A stretch of 33,241 nt of DNA from positions 1 to 33,241 of the forward strand of contig NZ_JAAHTB010000041.1 of NCBI RefSeq assembly GCF_010692745.1, in the 5' to 3' direction. The notes below the pieces were generated by a model that was given only the letters and a program-made list of their open reading frames with translations, had not been told where the DNA came from and did no database searches. Origin of the DNA: Methylobacterium sp. BTF04. GTDB lineage: Bacteria > Pseudomonadota > Alphaproteobacteria > Rhizobiales > Beijerinckiaceae. The first letter of the stretch is position 1. Each line of letters begins with the position of its first letter. The translations under genes were made by a program, and so were the position numbers. Shown here one piece after another: positions 23,285 through 32,084 of this stretch.

Positions 23285-23587
23285 ATGCCGACCAAGCGCA
23301 CTTTGATCCACGCCGACTCCAACGACGACCGCTAGTTTCTCTGTCACGGCGGCGATCAGGCCGACGCGTTCGTGTTCGACGAGCCGAACGGTCCTTCTGT
23401 TGGAAACCTGGTTCGCATCGAACTCTCGGCTTTCCTCGGATCCAACAAGGGCTCGCCTGAGCACCGTGCCCTTCTCACGATGATCGGTTCCCTGGTCGAG
23501 GCCGGACATACCGATCCCGTTCGTGGACCCGAACCCGGAACAGCCGGTGCCGAGCCGACGCCGGGCGAGGCCACCACCACGATCTGA
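23285..23587 (+). pseudogene. 100-codon unknown gene interrupted by one in-frame TAG
   Basis: An ATG at 23285 has a GGGGA ribosome-binding site at 23273-23277. It reads MPTKRTLIHADSNDDR, then TAG at 23333-23335, then continues open as FLCHGGDQADAFVFDEPNG and RIELSAFLGSNKGSPEHRAL to the stop at 23587. The protein-like reading on both sides suggests one gene with a single nonsense change (for example CAG to TAG). Restart at GTG 23372 could make a 71-residue product. No domain is recognised. It is 28 bases upstream of the coiled-coil gene and could be co-transcribed with it. Confidence 0.55.
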
Positions 23588-23615
23588 CCTGCTTCCATTC
23601 ACGCCGGAGACCGCC

Positions 23616-24788
23616 ATGGCCATCGACTTTCGTTCGGAACTGCGTCGGCCCGTCCCGTTCAGCCTTGCCGTGGTGGCGGCGGCTCTCTTGGTCTGGCTGA
23701 TCGTGGCCTCCATCGCCGGCTCGAAGCAGAAGAGCGCGCGCGACCATCACATCGCCGACCTTAAGACCCAGCAGACGGCTCTCCAGGGCGACCTCGACCG
23801 TGAGAGGCAGACGGCAGGTACCCTCGCCGCGCTGCAGGCCAAGATCGCCGCGGCCGAGACACAGGACAAGCAGGCGAATCAGGCTGCAGAGCAATCCAGG
23901 TCCAAGGCGGCGGCACTAGCGACCGAGCAACAGGCGGCTGAGCAGAAGGCGACCGAGGCCAAGGCCGCGTCCGATGCCGAGACGAAGAGACTTTCCGACC
24001 TTCAGGCCCAGGTCTCCCAAGCCGAACAGAAGCTCGCGCCGATGAAGGACGCCACAACGGCGGCCGAGCAGGCGGCGACTGCCCGGACCAAGGAACTCGC
24101 CGACATCGGGCGTCGCCTTGAGGAGGCCCGGCAGCAGGAAGCCAAGCTGCGGGCTGACCTCGCGACCATGGCTCAGGAAGCGACCAACAAGACGATCGAC
24201 CTCGCCAAGGCCGAGGAGAGCCAGCAGAAGGCGCGCGAGGGTTCAGCAGGTGCCCAGAAGGAACTCGCCGAAGCCCGGACCGCCACCGAGCAGGCTACGA
24301 AGCAGAAGGCGGACCTGGAGCAGGTCATCACCGGTCTGAACGCCAACCGCGAGAAGCTTACGACGGATATCGCTCAAGCTGGCCAGGAAATGCAGCAGGC
24401 CAAGGACAGGCTGGCGGCGGCTCAGAAGGAAATTGCGACGGCCCAGTCCGAACGCGACCGGGTGATCGCCGAGCGTAGCCAAGCCGAGCAGGCGGTCCAG
24501 AAGCTGACTGCCGACCGCGAAGGCGCGACCTCCGCCGTCGAGGCTCTCCAGACGAGGCAGGCAGAAGCCCAGGCACAACTTGCGACGCTGACCGAAACAT
24601 TGGCCACCCGCAACAAGGATATGGCAGCCCTCGAAGACCGCCTCGGCGCGACTCGACAGGAACTGGCGGCGGTCCAGGCCAAGCTCGCGGAGGTGCGCCA
24701 GCTTTTGTCCGATCAACCGCCGGCCATGACCGTACATCCCGCTCCGACACAGCCGACGCTTCCGAACGTGGTCCCGAAGGCGGACTGA
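23616..24788 (+). CDS. Membrane-anchored coiled-coil protein
   Basis: This encodes 390 residues from the ATG at 23616 with a CGGAGA ribosome-binding site; the frame opens earlier, but the upstream reading looks non-coding. A short cytosolic N-terminus precedes one membrane helix (PFSLAVVAAALLVWLIVASI, about residues 13-35). About 320 residues of Ala/Glu/Gln/Lys-rich heptads follow with hardly any break. The tail is proline-rich (MTVHPAPTQPTLPNVVPKAD). The architecture suggests a long rod on the periplasmic side, or in the cytosol if inverted. Such proteins resemble parts of chromosome-segregation or envelope-spacer proteins only through composition, so no function is assigned. It is convergent with the hybrid kinase gene. 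Confidence 0.75.
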   Translation: MAIDFRSELRRPVPFSLAVVAAALLVWLIVASIAGSKQKSARDHHIADLKTQQTALQGDLDRERQTAGTLAALQAKIAAAETQDKQANQAAEQSRSKAAALATEQQAAEQKATEAKAASDAETKRLSDLQAQVSQAEQKLAPMKDATTAAEQAATARTKELADIGRRLEEARQQEAKLRADLATMAQEATNKTIDLAKAEESQQKAREGSAGAQKELAEARTATEQATKQKADLEQVITGLNANREKLTTDIAQAGQEMQQAKDRLAAAQKEIATAQSERDRVIAERSQAEQAVQKLTADREGATSAVEALQTRQAEAQAQLATLTETLATRNKDMAALEDRLGATRQELAAVQAKLAEVRQLLSDQPPAMTVHPAPTQPTLPNVVPKAD

Positions 24789-24862
24789 GTCGGTCGCGGT
24801 CTGAATGAACCTCGCCCTCAGTTTGGGCTTACAAGCGGCTCATCAGAGCTCTAACCGGCGTC

Positions 24863-24901
24863 CGAGATTGAGAGGCGAGCCTTATTCGCTTCTCAATCTC
24901 G
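24863..24901. terminator. Hairpin between convergent genes
   Basis: A 16-bp stem (24863-24878 with 24886-24901, one G-T pair) with a 7-base loop sits in the gap between the coiled-coil gene (+) and the hybrid kinase gene (-). It has no clear T-run on either strand, but position and stability suggest a bidirectional transcription stop. Confidence 0.5.
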
Positions 24902-24920
24902 TCGGCTGAAAGGATTTCAT

Positions 24921-27149
24921 CTATGAGCCACGTCCTGATCTAAGGTCGAATACCTTGCCGGTCTGATCTTGAATGGTGGTTGCGAAACCAAGGACTTCGG
25001 CCACCTTTACGGCGAGTTGCTCGCGCTTGAACGGCTTACCAATCAGGTTGACGCCCTCGTCGAGGCGACCATGATGGACGATGGAGTTCTCGGTGTAGCC
25101 CGACATGAACACCACCTTCACTTCCGGCCGCATCGCCAGGATGCGCTCGGCCAGCTCCCGGCCCCTGACCTCGCCCGGAAGGATGACGTCGGTCAGCAAG
25201 AGGTCGATGCTTGCAGCGTTGGCTCCAAAGACTCGTAGTCCATCCTCACCGTCCGACGCCTCCAGCACGCGATATCCGAGATCGCCCAGGATCGCGCAGG
25301 CGATCTCGCGCACTGCGGGCTCGTCCTCCACCACCAACACCGTCGCCGAACCGCGCGGTAGCTCGATGGGCGATACCGAGCGCTGGCCAGTAACCCGGAC
25401 CATACCCAACGCGCGCGGCAGGTAGATCTTCACGGTCGTGCCCTGCCCAGGCTCGGAGTAGATCTTCACGTGCCCGCCGGACTGCTTGACGAACCCGAAC
25501 ACCATCGCGAGGCCGAGGCCGGTGCCCTTGCCGTCGGGCTTGGTCGTGAAGAACGGCTCGAACACGCGGGCGACCACTTCGGGCGTCATCCCGTGGCCGG
25601 TGTCGGAGACCGCAACCATGGCATAGTCGCCCGGTATTACCTCGGCGTGGGCCCTTGCGTAGGCGTCGTCCAGCACCTTGTTCCCGAGTTCGATGGTAAG
25701 CCGTCCCCCGCCGGACATCGCGTCTCGTGCATTCAGTGCGAGGTTCAGGACCGCGCTCTCCAATTGCGCGGGGTCAGCCATCGCCGGCCACAGGCCAGCC
25801 GTCTCGACGTAACGCACATCGATATGCTCGCCGAGAGTCCGGCGCATCAGCGGGATCAAGTCGGGCATCGTTGCCGCGATGTCGATGGCGGCCGGTGCTA
25901 GCGGCTGCTTGCGGGCGAAGGCGAGGAGTTGGCCGGTCAGCGTCGCGCCGCGCTGTGCCGCCCAGGTGGCGCGCTCGATCCGGGTCTGGAGCTTGACGTC
26001 TCCTTCGAGCTTCGCCCGGACGAATTCCAAGTTTCCGAGGATGACCTGCAGCAGGTTGTTGAAGTCATGTGCGATGCCGCCGGTGAGCTGGCCGATGGCC
26101 TGCATCTTCTGCGCCTCGCGTAGGACGGCCTCGGCCTGGGCGCGCTTGGTCATGTCCGAGATGGTCAGGACGAAGCCACCGTCCGGCATCGGGGTGCGGC
26201 GGATCTCAAGATGGTGTCCGTCGGCGCGTGTTCCCTCGTACGTGATGGTCTCGGCCGCATCCCGGCTGCCGTGTTGGACCTGTTCCTCGCTTTCCAGCGC
26301 AGGCCGTCCAGGCTCGCTGGTATGCTCGGCGAACGCCGCGTAGGCGGCGCCTGGCCGAACCATCGCCTTGGGCAGGTCGAGCAGCGCCTGGAAGCAACCG
26401 TTCCAGTGCTTCAGCTTCCCGTCCGCACCGAACACGGCAACGCCTTGGCTAAGGCTATCGAGGGTGGTTCGCAGGCGAAGGACAAGGGCACGCTGAGCTA
26501 TCTCTGACTTGAAGGAGCGTGACCATGCATCGTTCAGCAACTTGGCGGCTACGATCAAGGTGAGGATGGCGAGCCCCGAGCCTGCGATGACCAGCCACCG
26601 CACCCAGGCGGCGCGCGCGTCGCTGTCGGTGTGGCGGCTGGCAAGGAGGGCTTGCTCGTCGGCGAGCATCTCGGAGAGCGTGCCCTCGGCCGCACGCATG
26701 AAGCCGCGGCCCGCATCGGTGTCGACGATGCGCAGGGCCGCCTCGAAGCCCCCGTCACGGCGGGCCTGCACCGTCTGGGCAAGTTCCTCAAGTTTGTGCT
26801 GGATCGTCGGCCCCAACGAACGCAGGCGTTTTTCCTGCGCCGGGTTGTCCGCCGTCAGCTTACGGAGTTCGCCCTGCAGCAGGCTGATGCGGTCACGCGC
26901 GGTGTCGTAGGGCCTGAGGTAGTCGTCCTTTCCGGTAAGAAGATACCCACGCTGGCCTCGCTCTGCGTCTCGCAGCGCGATGGCGAGGTCCTTCATCGTA
27001 GTCAGCACCTCGTAGCTGTGCCGAGACCATTCCCGGGCATCGCGCGCGGCGTTCATACGCTCCCACGTCGCCGTACCGACCAGGGCGAGAAGGGCCAGTA
27101 AGACGCCGAGGACGAGGATGTTTGCACGCGCGACGAGATGCTTGGTCAT
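24921..27149 (-). CDS. CHASE3 hybrid histidine kinase with receiver domain
   Basis: This encodes a 742-residue membrane sensor. One helix at about residues 9-27 and another at about 184-204 enclose a CHASE3-type periplasmic sensor (DLAIALRDAERGQRGYLLTG, then SEMLADEQALL). A PAS-like domain spans roughly 225-335 (LDSLSQGVAVFGADGKLKHWN). The HisKA phosphoacceptor is H361 in GGIAHDFNNLLQ. The ATPase domain has the N box LNLALNARDAM, then DTGHGM and GTGLGLAMV. A C-terminal receiver domain has acidic DE at 609-610, phosphoacceptor D654 in LLLTDVILPG and K705 in GKPFKRE. Its own receiver means the output goes through phosphorelay or an unlinked regulator. The signal is unknown. The gene is divergent from the HWE kinase. 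Confidence 0.93.
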   Translation of the reverse strand: MTKHLVARANILVLGVLLALLALVGTATWERMNAARDAREWSRHSYEVLTTMKDLAIALRDAERGQRGYLLTGKDDYLRPYDTARDRISLLQGELRKLTADNPAQEKRLRSLGPTIQHKLEELAQTVQARRDGGFEAALRIVDTDAGRGFMRAAEGTLSEMLADEQALLASRHTDSDARAAWVRWLVIAGSGLAILTLIVAAKLLNDAWSRSFKSEIAQRALVLRLRTTLDSLSQGVAVFGADGKLKHWNGCFQALLDLPKAMVRPGAAYAAFAEHTSEPGRPALESEEQVQHGSRDAAETITYEGTRADGHHLEIRRTPMPDGGFVLTISDMTKRAQAEAVLREAQKMQAIGQLTGGIAHDFNNLLQVILGNLEFVRAKLEGDVKLQTRIERATWAAQRGATLTGQLLAFARKQPLAPAAIDIAATMPDLIPLMRRTLGEHIDVRYVETAGLWPAMADPAQLESAVLNLALNARDAMSGGGRLTIELGNKVLDDAYARAHAEVIPGDYAMVAVSDTGHGMTPEVVARVFEPFFTTKPDGKGTGLGLAMVFGFVKQSGGHVKIYSEPGQGTTVKIYLPRALGMVRVTGQRSVSPIELPRGSATVLVVEDEPAVREIACAILGDLGYRVLEASDGEDGLRVFGANAASIDLLLTDVILPGEVRGRELAERILAMRPEVKVVFMSGYTENSIVHHGRLDEGVNLIGKPFKREQLAVKVAEVLGFATTIQDQTGKVFDLRSGRGS

Positions 27150-27464
27150 GTCGGCGTCTCGCGTGTCTCAATCGGCTGGTGGCGGAAGCGGGAGCGCCAA
27201 TATGGAAAGTCGGGCATCCCATTGGAGTTAGCCGATTCAACGGGCTTGAGATTTAGCATCCTTTGCGGCCGTAATACAGAATCCCCAGCGCCGAACGGGG
27301 CGACCCAATTTCCCCCTGAATTCCTGCGTCCCGGTGTCCGAGACCAGCGTGGAAACCCACGACACCTCCCGATGTTGTCCCATCCACAGGGATGCGCTCG
27401 GCGTGGACGATCCCTCGGCGTTGTGTTGCGGCGCCTCAAGGGCGCGCGGAAGGTGGTTCAGGGG
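27150..27464. other. Divergent control region between two kinase genes
   Basis: This 315-bp space separates the starts of the CHASE3 hybrid kinase (-) and the HWE kinase (+). Plus-strand frame extends through it from 27138, but its translation is low quality. Local AT-rich patches near 27220-27280 could hold promoters, but I see no clear pair of boxes. Confidence 0.4.
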
Positions 27465-28466
27465 ATGGTTCGAGTCGTGTGCGGGGCGACCGGGATCGAC
27501 CTGAGGCTTCTGGAGGCAGCGGTCGAGGCGGCCGGTGAGGCCATTCTGATCACCACTGCCGATCTCGACGAGCCCGGACCGAGCATTGTCTACGCGAACC
27601 CGGCCTTCACCCGCCTGACCGGATACGAAGCCCACGAAGTCGTCGGGCGCAGCCCGCGGTTCCTGCAAGGGCCCCTGACCGACCGACCGCCCCTCGAAGC
27701 CACCCGCGCCTCGCTTAGCGAAGGGGCAGCTTTTCAGGGCGAGGCGCTCAATTATCGCAAGGACGGCTCGACCTACATGGTCGAGTGGTTGATCACGCCG
27801 GTCCGCGATGCCGATGGCCGGATAACGCACTGGGTCTCGGCGCAGCGTAACGTCACCGAGCGACGGGCGTTCGAAGACCGACAGACCATGATGGTGCGCG
27901 AGCTCCATCATCGCGTGAAGAACACCCTGGCTACCGTTCAGGCCGTCCTGAACGCCACCATGCGGTCGTCCTTGACGATGGCCGAGTTCGGGCGGGCCTT
28001 CACGGGGCGCATCGTGTCACTGGCCAGGACCCACGCGCTCATCACCGAGGACGAAGCGCAGGTCGCCTGTTTCGAGGGACTGCTGCGGGCCGAACTCGAT
28101 CCCTACAACGAAAATGGTCGTATCAGGTTGGACGGACCGAAACTCAGGCTGCCGTCCGACCTCGCAGTGCCGATCAGCATGGCGCTGCACGAGCTCACCA
28201 CCAATGCGGTCCGGCATGGGGCGCTGGCGCATCCCGGCGGCCGGGTCGTCGTCACGTGGACGGTCGAGGACGGGTCGGACGGGCGATGCTTCGCCTGGGT
28301 CTGGAACGAGCATGACGGGCCGCCGCCGACGCTGCCGACGCGGGAGGGTTTCGGAACGCGGTTGCTCAACAGGATCCTGACGGCCCAGGTTTCGGCCCAG
28401 GTCGACGTCGCTCAGGACGAAGACGGTTTACGCATCACCGTCCGGGTGCCGCTCAACGGTCGATGA
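27465..28466 (+). CDS. HWE-family histidine kinase with LOV-like PAS domain
   Basis: This encodes about 333 residues from the ATG at 27465; the frame is open upstream to 27138, so a longer form is possible. Residues 13-135 form a PAS domain of LOV type (IVYANPAFTRLTGY, GRSPRFLQGPLTDR, LNYRKDGSTYMVEW, ending AQRNVTERR). In photoactive LOV domains the flavin-binding cysteine sits in GRNCRFLQG; here the site reads GRSPRFLQG, so the cysteine is missing. The kinase part has H149 in RELHHRVKNTLATVQ, HELTTNAVRHGAL, and W280-x-E282 in VWNEHDGPP, the features that name the HWE family. FGTRLLNRI ends the ATP domain. It lacks a membrane segment, so it is a cytosolic sensor. Confidence 0.85.
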   Translation: MVRVVCGATGIDLRLLEAAVEAAGEAILITTADLDEPGPSIVYANPAFTRLTGYEAHEVVGRSPRFLQGPLTDRPPLEATRASLSEGAAFQGEALNYRKDGSTYMVEWLITPVRDADGRITHWVSAQRNVTERRAFEDRQTMMVRELHHRVKNTLATVQAVLNATMRSSLTMAEFGRAFTGRIVSLARTHALITEDEAQVACFEGLLRAELDPYNENGRIRLDGPKLRLPSDLAVPISMALHELTTNAVRHGALAHPGGRVVVTWTVEDGSDGRCFAWVWNEHDGPPPTLPTREGFGTRLLNRILTAQVSAQVDVAQDEDGLRITVRVPLNGR

Positions 28467-28615
28467 TCGGCCGCTTTGACAATCCCCAACCCCTATCTGT
28501 TCCATTGCTTATGGTCGGCCGACAAGGACGGTCATGTCCGCCAGGCAAGGCGCGGAACCGCCTCACCCCATTCGTGCTACCGATGGCTTCGAGCTACGGT
28601 CGGAAGGAGGCATCC

Positions 28616-28840
28616 ATGTCATCGAGAGCACCCTTCAAATCGCGTCCGGACCGGTCAAGCTGCCTCACGGAGATCGGCACTTGCATCGTCGAGGCGGAGA
28701 CCACCACCTTCGCGCAAGCCGAGACCATCCGAATTTTGAGCCGCACGGGATTCGATACCACCGAAGCCTTGGGCGCACTTTGGGACGGGATGGATGAGTT
28801 GGCCATGCTGCGGGAAGTGAGACGCACCCTTGAGATGTGA
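28616..28840 (+). CDS. Small unknown protein
   Basis: This is 74 residues from the ATG at 28616, preceded by GGAAGGAGG (28602-28610), a strong ribosome-binding site. The N-terminus is basic and the rest helical (FAQAETIRILSRTGFDTTEAL, then ALWDGMDELAMLREVRRTLEM). It resembles short signalling-associated hypotheticals in this group only in a general way. It lies 150 bp downstream of the HWE kinase and just upstream of the insertion sequence. Confidence 0.6.
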   Translation: MSSRAPFKSRPDRSSCLTEIGTCIVEAETTTFAQAETIRILSRTGFDTTEALGALWDGMDELAMLREVRRTLEM

Positions 28841-28982
28841 AGGCGTCTCCACGAGGGGCGCAACGGCTGGTAGCGCAACCTCCCCTCGCCTCCTCGAAAG
28901 AGGGTGTCCACTCCGAAAATTGCATCGTGCCACCCGCCGAGGCCATCACTGCGCTCGACTTGTCAAACAGCATTGGAACGGG

Positions 28983-28988
28983 ACCCCG
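28983..28988 (+). repeat. Left target-site duplication candidate
   Basis: ACCCCG directly abuts the left inverted repeat of the insertion sequence, and the same six bases abut the right inverted repeat at 30673-30678. A six-base duplication is shorter than the eight bases often reported for ISL3 elements. Confidence 0.55.
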
Positions 28989-30672
28989 GATCGGCTTCCA
29001 ATCGGGGGTCTGACTCACTTTCGGTGCAGGCGAGTTGACGAATCTCGGCTTCGGCCATCGGAGATCCTGCCATGTCCCGCAACCTGGATGCGGCTTCCGT
29101 CATCCCGCGCGGCCTCGTCGTCGATCACGTCGCTGCCGGTGCCGGCCTGACAATTACTGCTCGGCCGGTCGCTGCGTCGGCCCGGTGCCCAGGCTGTGAT
29201 CGACCTTCGTCGCGGATCCATAGCCGCTACACGCGCACCCTGTCGGATCTGCCGGTCGCTGGCAGACGGGTCGTGATTACGGTGAGCGTCCGCCGCTTCC
29301 GTTGCGTCGAGGTCGATTGCCGGACCAGGATCTTCGCCGAGCGACTCGGGCCGGACCTGGCCCCAGCCTATGCGCGGCGCACGACCCGCCTCGACTGCAT
29401 TGTGCATCATCTCGGTCTCGCGCTCGGTGGCAGGCCTGCCGCCAGCTTCGCCCGTCGGCTCATGGTGCCGGCCAGCCGCGATACACTTCTACGAACCGTG
29501 CGTCGCCGTGCCGTTCGCCCGGCAGAGCGCCCGAGCGTTGTCGGAATCGACGATTGGGCTTTCCGGCGGGGACAGCGCTACGGCACGCTGGTCTGCGACC
29601 TGGAGCGTCGTCGCGTCGTGGCCCTGCTGCCGGATCGCGAGAGCGGCACCATCGAGGCGTGGCTTGCGGCCCATCCCGAGATCACCCTCGTCGCCCGTGA
29701 TCGCGGTGGCTGCTACGGCGAGGCCACGACGCGAGCGCTGCCCCATGCCGTTCAGGTCGCCGACCGATGGCACTTGATGGAGAATGTCAGCGCCGCCTTC
29801 CTCGATGCCGTGCGCAAGTCGATGTCCGTCATCCGCATCGCGGTCGGCGCCGGGACGGTGGATCCCGAACGGCTGACCTGTGCCGAGCGTCTCCAGTACG
29901 AGGGCTATCTGCGGAGAGAGGCGACAGGCGAGGCGATCCTGGCCCTGTCGCGACAGGGCATGCCGATCAAGAAGATTGCCCGAGCGACTGGCCACAGCCG
30001 TAAGCTCGTTCGCAACGTGCTACGCGGCCTGACCAGCGACGTATTCCGCGCCCGCCAGAGCAGCCTGGACGCCTATCTGCGCCAGCTCGATGCCGAATGG
30101 ACAGCTGGCTGCCGCAACGGGGCCGAACTCTGGCGGCGGCTTCGTGCCAGCGGGTTCACCGGCAGTCGGCGGGTGGTCGGGGAATGGGCGACGCGCCGCC
30201 GGCGCAGCGAGCATGCGCCGGAAGGATCGCCGGGCAAGGTGCCGTCAGCACGTATCCTCTCCCGCCTGATGACGACGGGGCGGGACAGACTGACGAAGGC
30301 CGAAGCCGTTCTCGTGGCGACGATCGAGGCGGAGGTGCCGATGCTCGATGAGGCAAGGGGCTTACTGTCGCGCTTCCAAGCCATGATCCGAGAGCGAAAG
30401 CGACCCGATCTCGACGCCTGGATCGTGGCTGCAGCACGCAGCCTACTGGCATCCTTCGCCAGTGGTCTCCTCAAAGACAAGGTGGCTGTCGCTGCAGCGC
30501 TGACGGAGCCGTGGTCGAACGGCCAGACCGAGGGGCAGATCACCCGCCTGAAGCTCGTGACGCGGCAGATGTTCGGCCGCGCTAAACTCGACCTCCTCGA
30601 AGCTCGACTGATCGGCGCGCTCTGAGACGATCAGCATCGAGATTGCGTCAGACCCCCGTTTGGAAGCCGATC
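28989..30672 (+). mobile_element. ISL3-family insertion sequence, complete
   Basis: This 1684-bp element is bounded by 26-bp inverted repeats, GATCGGCTTCCAA[T/A]CGGGGGTCTGAC, at 28989-29014 and 30647-30672 (25 of 26 positions match). It carries one intact transposase gene. Direct ACCCCG copies flank it. The near-perfect ends and intact gene suggest recent insertion. It lies in intergenic DNA between the small gene at 28616 and the broken sensor gene at 30907. Confidence 0.85.
29072..30625 (+). CDS. ISL3-family transposase
   Basis: This encodes a 517-residue DDE transposase. The N-terminal zinc-binding part has C39 and C42 (CPGC) and C78 and C83. A DDE-domain start lies at GIDDWAFRRGQRYGTLVCDLE (first aspartate at about 160), and VADRWHLMENV provides the second at about 231. 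A helix-turn-helix (MPIKKIARATGHSRKLVRNV) sits in the middle, and the C-terminal end has NGQTEGQITRLKLVTRQMFGRA with the catalytic glutamate region. Length and motifs match the ISL3 group. There is no frameshift or internal stop, so it is probably active. Confidence 0.93.
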   Translation: MSRNLDAASVIPRGLVVDHVAAGAGLTITARPVAASARCPGCDRPSSRIHSRYTRTLSDLPVAGRRVVITVSVRRFRCVEVDCRTRIFAERLGPDLAPAYARRTTRLDCIVHHLGLALGGRPAASFARRLMVPASRDTLLRTVRRRAVRPAERPSVVGIDDWAFRRGQRYGTLVCDLERRRVVALLPDRESGTIEAWLAAHPEITLVARDRGGCYGEATTRALPHAVQVADRWHLMENVSAAFLDAVRKSMSVIRIAVGAGTVDPERLTCAERLQYEGYLRREATGEAILALSRQGMPIKKIARATGHSRKLVRNVLRGLTSDVFRARQSSLDAYLRQLDAEWTAGCRNGAELWRRLRASGFTGSRRVVGEWATRRRRSEHAPEGSPGKVPSARILSRLMTTGRDRLTKAEAVLVATIEAEVPMLDEARGLLSRFQAMIRERKRPDLDAWIVAAARSLLASFASGLLKDKVAVAAALTEPWSNGQTEGQITRLKLVTRQMFGRAKLDLLEARLIGAL

Positions 30673-30678
30673 ACCCCG
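30673..30678 (+). repeat. Right target-site duplication candidate
   Basis: ACCCCG follows the right inverted repeat directly and matches 28983-28988. Downstream, CCCCGAAAACGGGG is a hairpin followed by GTCTTATT, so the insertion point lies at a terminator-like structure. Confidence 0.55.
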
Positions 30679-30906
30679 AAAACGGGGGTCTTATTCCACG
30701 CCTAAACACACTCGACTGTCGTCCGGTTTCGCAGGCGGTTAAGCCCTACGATGGGCATCCGACGCGGTGGGATGAATGCATGGCCCAGACGAACTGGGCT
30801 GTGGATGCGGGAAGCACGGTCACTCCGGCCCGGTCTCGGCGAATGCCGATCAGCCCGCCGCACCGATGAATGCCGAGGCGGCCGCCGCTGCGAGCATGGG
30901 GTAACC

Positions 30907-32084
30907 TTGGAGAGTGATCGACCGACAACCGCGATCACGCCGCCTTTGGTCGTCGTTCTCGATCCGGCCTGTCTCGCGGCGCTCAATGACTAAGATATCC
31001 TCGACACCGCGCCCGAGAAGGGTTTCGACGACGTCGTCCTGCTCGCCCGCAACATCTGCGACACCCCGGTCGCACTCGTCAGCCTCGTCACCGGTAAACG
31101 TCAGTGGTTCATTGCGCGCATCGGCTTCCCGGCTTGCGAGACCAACCTGAACTCTTCGGTTTGCGCCCACGACCTGTCCGAGCCCGCCCCCCTCGTCATC
31201 CTAGAACTGACGCTGGACCCGCGTACCCGGTCGAACCCGCTCGTCATTGGCGATCCGCATATCCGGTTCCACGCCGGCGCACCTCTACGCACCTTCTCGG
31301 GCGAGACGCTCGGCAACCTATGCGTGTGGACGCCAAGCCCCGCCCCGAGGGACTATCCGCCAAACAGGCCGAGTGCCTGCGGGCACTGGCCGGGCAAGTC
31401 ATGGCCCAAATGGAGCTTCACCGTGCGTTCGCTATCCAACGTCGGGTGCTCAACCAGCGCGAGGCGCTGATCCGGACCCAGGCGACCGTTTTGGCCGCGC
31501 GCGGGGACCTGAGCATCATCCTCGATGCCCTAGTGACCGGCCCGATGGAAGGGCTCTCGCAGGCCGAGGGCGGCGTGATCGAGGTCCGCGACTGTGACGA
31601 GTTCGTCTACCATGCCATCAGCGGCACCCTCATCCAATACGGCGGCTTTCGCGTGCCGTTGCATGGCAGCCACTCGGGAAGCTGCCTCCTCGCCGGTGAG
31701 CCCGCTTTGGTCCCGGACGTACATTTGGACGACCGCGTCAGGCAGGACCTTGCCGAGGACATGCGCCTGCGGTCCTGCGTCTTGCTCCCGGTGTGGCCCG
31801 GCGGAAAGGCCGTCGCCGTCCTCAAGCTGCAATCGAACCAGCCCAACGCCGTTTCACAGGCCGACCTAACCTATGCGCAGGTCGTGGCTGGCACTGTATC
31901 GGTCGGTTTCGCAGAGGCCGGCGAGGCCGCGGCCCGGCGTGAGGTCGGTCGTAGCGAGCGCCGCCGTCAAGCCGTCTTCGACAGTGCCATCGACTACGCC
32001 ATCATCTTAGGCGGTTTCAGTGCCATGTCGCGGTCGAATCCTCGAAGTGGGTTCAGGCGACCGTCGTCCGACGGCTTGTCTTGA
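30907..32084 (+). pseudogene. Broken GAF-GAF-PAS sensor gene
   Basis: A GAF-domain signalling protein is recognisable but broken. It probably started at TTG 30907. The reading PACLAALND is stopped by TAA at 30991-30993, where relatives have LNDYDILDT or similar, so one base change made the stop. The same frame continues DILDTAPEKGFDDVVLLA through VCAHDL and GDPHIRFHAGAPL to GNLCV. At about 31328 one base is missing, and the reading moves to the frame of DAKPRPEGLSAKQAECLRAL. A second GAF-like part follows (GDLSIILDALVTGPMEGLSQ to VAVLKLQSN). A PAS start (FDSAIDYAII) is cut off by unrelated sequence at about 32005. The kinase part is gone. Confidence 0.75.

Noticed and set aside
19148..23335. 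TAG as a regularly translated codon in this region
   Set aside because: TAG also ends apparently intact genes at 20081, 22814 and 24921, so general reassignment is unlikely; nonsense mutation is simpler.
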